This document shows positions 60,577-64,000 of a DNA stretch of 64,000 nt, piece by piece. Under the pieces are notes generated by a model. That model was not told where the DNA came from. It made no database searches and was given only the letters and a program-made list of their open reading frames with translations. Origin of the DNA: Pisolithus tinctorius (Eukaryota; Basidiomycota; Agaricomycetes; Boletales; Pisolithaceae); assembly GCA_024663395.1 (NCBI GenBank), contig JANFAH010000007.1, positions 1,922,001-1,986,000 on the forward strand, written 5' to 3'. The translations under genes were made by a program, and so were the position numbers. How positions within the stretch are numbered: position 1 is the stretch's first letter; every line of letters begins with the position of its first letter.

Positions 60577-63566
60577 TCAGCAAGCAGTAAGAGACGGGCG
60601 CTGCCGAGGCGTCCCCAGACGCGGTGGGCCCGCGAAGTACTCCTTGGTGTCGCGGTTGGGGACTGGAGTTGACGTGTCGTCTTCGAAACTTCCTCCTTTT
60701 ACACAGTCTGCCTCCGCATGTTCCGCGCTCGTTTGCATGGGCACAAGAGACACGACTGACCCAGACGCCGAAACAAATCCACTCAGAGTGCTTGGTGTCA
60801 GCGGGCCGGGACTGACAGTGTCTCCATCACTTGCGCTGTCATTTTCCTCGAAATTATCGTCTTGTCCCTTGTTATGCAAATAAGTATCATCCTCCATGAG
60901 ATCAAAACGCAGAGGAGCTAGCGTATTCGTAGTCGACGGGGACGCATTTCCGTCGTTCAAGATTTCTCCAAGAGATATGGATCCAGCACCTTGAGATGGT
61001 TCTTCAGGTTCACCGAAGTCGAGGAGATCTGGGCATTTCGCGGCAGGTACAGGTTGTTCATCGAGAAGATCCAAAAGGTCAGGCGACGTAGGGGCGTCGC
61101 TCGGGCTCTGTGTTTGCTTATCGGGACTGTGATCATCATCACTGAGATCGATAAGCAGGCCCTCGGGTACAGGGGGAGAGTTGAGTAAGGAAGAAGGCAT
61201 GGGTGGTGTGTGGAATGTTTCCGGGATGGGGGGTGTGCGTGAGAACCCTCCCGGCATAGGCGGTGTACAGGGAGTGTTGACTGCCATAGGAGTATCTGAT
61301 GTACCCTCTGGCATCGGAGGTGTACGGGGAGCTTTCTCAGGCAGCTGTGCATACCGCGGAACGGGCTCTGGGAGAGGCGGGGTGTACGATGGGCGCGGCG
61401 TCCCCACCTTTTCAGGCAGCGCCATAGGTACGCGTACCCAAGGAGATATCTGACCATGCGCTAGAGAAGCATTTGCAGCCCGCGGGTGCAGCTGTACGTG
61501 AGGTTGTCCGTCGAGGATCCACGTAAGGGAAGGCGACACAGGTGGTGTCGCTGGTAAGGGACGTCCGGGATAGTGCCCTCGGGGTGTCTGTGGGGAGGAT
61601 GACACCGACACAGATGCCCGCGTGCGGGAGGGTGAACGCATCAACGGCTGAGGACATGTGAATCCCGGCGGACAAGTAGATACCGAAGGTGGGCAGGTAG
61701 CGGAGGCTAACGGCGAAGATGTTAGAACTGGAGTACAACTCGCCGATGATGAACAGTTTCCTGTCGACGGGCACTTGCAAGGCGGCGGAGGCGGAAGGGT
61801 CTGTACCTCCTGCGGTGGGGTCTGCGTACCTGGAAGAGGGAAAGGCGGGCCAGACGGAAAGAGCATGCTATATGCAGGGGCGCTGCGCATACAGATCTCT
61901 CGGGAGTGCGAACGTCCCCGTTGGGCTTCGCGTGATTCGGGCGCGCGTACTACGCGCTCCGTTGCAGCTCGTGCTGGAAGCGCACCAGATCCACAGGGCA
62001 CGATTGGTAACTCCGGATCATGCTCGTACATCGTAACACCGCACGCAGGTTCCGGAGAAGACATACGGGGGGTTCTGTCGTACCCCCTTTTCGCACCGTG
62101 TCTGGGTGTAGACCGTGACTCCGAATGGTATTCTAAGTTTGGCAAGGCTTCTTCTGGGCTCTCCACGGAAGCTGACTGAGGCGGCGTGGTTGCAGCTGAC
62201 TCAAACGTAGATACAGAAGAGACCGAGACCGGTGAAACTGGGGCACTCTGCCCACTGCGATTAGAGTTGGTGTGCCGACGGAGGTGGCGAGATACAAATG
62301 GAGGGGACCCAGGTGCACGGTCATTGGAATCGGATGCGTTGGGCATCTGAATCGTGCTTGTCTTTTGCGCGTGGTCATTGGAACGATACCGATGGCGGTT
62401 CCGTCGGTTACCGCCGCCTGACTTTGTTGGGAACTGCTGTGGAACAGGGTTTTGAGGAGCCGAGGGTGAAGTCTGGGCTACAGAGGAACTATCCATCGAT
62501 GACCCATTGGAATCACTACGCTCAAGGACTTCCCAATCATCCAGCTGTTCATGTTCCTTAGACCTGCGATGGAAGAGCTTCCGGGAACGTTGGTTCCCGT
62601 GATGGGAATTTGGAAGCGAGAGCAGCGACGGCGTACTCTTGAAAAAAGGGCTAGGATTGCGTAGTAGAGAGATGACAGAAGACGACGGCTGCGGTGACTG
62701 AGAACGAAGGTGGAAAAACTTTGAAGGTGATGCTGGAAGGTGTGGCAACCTATGGTTCTTTGGAGTAGATGGCGTGGAGGCGTCCGAGTTATCTTGCACT
62801 TGTTCATCGTCGTAGCGATCGTGGTCCTCTGGAATCTGGAGCGAAAGCTGGGAAGCGTTAAATTGCATAGCGCTCGGACGCCTGGTTGTCGGCTGGCTAA
62901 AAAGACGGGTCCGTTGTGGTACCGGGGTCGACGGTGCTGCCGAGACTATCCTCTGTTTATGCCTCTTGACACGCTCATCCAAAGGAACTCCGCGCTGCCT
63001 TTCTAATTCCCACCTAGTTCCTGGCTCGAGGTCCACAAGCTCGATACTGGATCCGTCCTCCTCAGTCTGGGGAGTTGGCGGTACGGAGGTCACAGAAACT
63101 GAATCTGACCTATCCGCTTCCTGTCTGGTACCAATCATTTGGGTAGATGGCACAGGGATGACATCTTCCATAGGAATCGAGGAACCACCCTCGTGAACAT
63201 AATCCTCAGATACGATTGTAGATGCTGTAGTCGAGGTCGCCTTCTCGTAGGTGGGGGGAGGGGGATACTCTGTCAAACCATCGTTAGAACTGCAAGTACG
63301 TGGGCAGTGGGTGCAATCCAACCTTCGTCGAGCATTCTGGAGGATTGGACGGGATCGCGCTGCCCACGAGCACTCCCGAAGAAGGCGATATTGAATTGGA
63401 TTTCCTCCTCGTATCTATCTTCCCTTTGTTTTCTTGGTCTCTGTCTTCTTGTGTGAGTGCTAGAGCTATCGGATGACGGGGGTGTATGGCGGGTGTGGTG
63501 GGGAGTACTTTGAGGGAGATACGGTGCTGGATGGGATTGCTCGACGGCCTTCTTGCCTGAGGTCAT
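60577..63566 (-). CDS. Large disordered Pro/Ser-rich protein with PPxY motif, 978 aa
   Basis: The 914-codon frame ending at 60577 begins with TTG, so I looked for a first exon. Exon 63566-63323 (ATG ACC TCA) joins exon 63269-60577 by a 53-nt intron in phase 1, giving 978 residues. A second, 58-nt intron (63576-63633) probably lies in the 5' leader. The splice creates EEYPPPPTYEKA, a PPxY motif able to bind WW domains of Nedd4/Rsp5 ligases. Other visible parts: a Cys-rich Pro stretch (CPPSVSTCPPGFTCPQP), five TPPMP-like units near residues 720-780, and LIDLSDDD, DLLDLLDE and DLLDFGE near 790-840, which resemble clathrin or adaptor-binding short motifs. No folded domain is seen. An endocytic or trafficking scaffold is possible but unproved. 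Confidence 0.7.
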
Positions 63567-64000
63567 CGTATGACACTGCAAGTGGAGAGTGCAGATGGAA
63601 GACAAGGGCGAAGACGCACAACCACGCCTTTACCTGCTGGTATGCCGACACGCATTAGTTATGTTATTTGCTGGGCTTTGGCTTTTATCCGATGGTGGAA
63701 GACGGGCCATGTGTCCGGAACATGAGTCTGACCCATTTTCGTTCTCTGGGACCATGATCGGAAAGGGGGTGCGTTTCCTTTCCTTACCTTGAGCCGAGAA
63801 CTGTCCTTATCGACACGCTGCTGCCTCGAGGGACTTGGTTGTCCAACACTACACCTGCCTTTTACGGCGTACGCAATTTCACGTGACCTTCCATCCCTCC
63901 AGCTCGCAATGGATCCGACATTGTTTCCTGTTGCTTCGACGGGAATGAACAATCGCCGCATAGAATACTCATTTGGTAGGCTTTACTGTAACCCGACCCT
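63567..64000. promoter_or_regulatory. 5' flank of the disordered-protein gene
   Basis: It includes the putative leader intron and a TCACGTGA palindrome at 63879-63886. A 100-codon minus-strand frame (63961-63659) has an ATG but no sign of selection, and I read it as leader or promoter. Confidence 0.35.

Noticed and set aside
63659..63961. 100-codon minus-strand frame near the right edge
   Set aside because: It has an ATG but no recognisable sequence, and lies where the leader and promoter of the 978-aa gene are expected.

Overview
This window looks like nuclear DNA of a mushroom-forming basidiomycete (Agaricomycetes). Genes are dense and lie on both strands. They are split by many introns, mostly 46-65 nt long with GT-AG ends, and several exons are only 16-34 nt. 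The gene content also points there: a FunK1-type kinase, a PsiD-like decarboxylase, F-box paralogues, and a P5A ATPase with fungal gene structure. All gene models were built by eye from reading frames, splice signals and remembered family sequence. No alignment or search was run.

Layout: 1-1893 (-) is a Ser-rich protein cut by the left edge. 3576-4883 (-) is a short-chain dehydrogenase. 6079-8347 (-) is a FunK1 protein kinase with two apparent frame breaks. 9970-11458 (+) is a PsiD/phosphatidylserine-decarboxylase-like enzyme, followed by a decayed fragment of its own 3' end. 12488-13640 (+) is DAM1 and 13977-16786 (-) is SEC23, lying tail to tail. 17633-18306 (+) is an unknown gene. 19345-22678 (+) is an OPT transporter with 20 exons. 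23121-27730 (-) is SPF1 with 19 exons and a start codon split by an intron. 28227-30459 (+) is an MFS transporter and 30626-32615 (+) is NMD3. 32817-34503 (-) is a leucine-rich-repeat protein. 36427-39019 (-) is a PIP5 kinase and 39414-47103 (-) is separase. 47306-53430 holds an array of three F-box paralogues, the middle one broken. 53521-56262 (-) is a polo-like kinase. 56714-59702 (+) is an unknown protein with internal repeats. 60577-63566 (-) is a long disordered protein.

Most genes are housekeeping. Three act in mitosis (DAM1 of the DASH ring, separase, polo kinase), and SEC23, SPF1, NMD3 and the PIP5 kinase serve secretion, ER homeostasis, ribosome export and phosphoinositide signalling. 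The variable parts are the F-box array between separase and polo kinase, the FunK1 locus, and the PsiD-like locus with its fragment. I found no tRNA, rRNA, CRISPR or intact transposon. I did not find a multi-gene system that I would call new. The most unusual signals are structural: the split start codon, microexons (one carrying a catalytic motif), the damaged FunK1 gene, the F-box segmental duplication, and the 942-residue repeat protein that shares a promoter with polo kinase.
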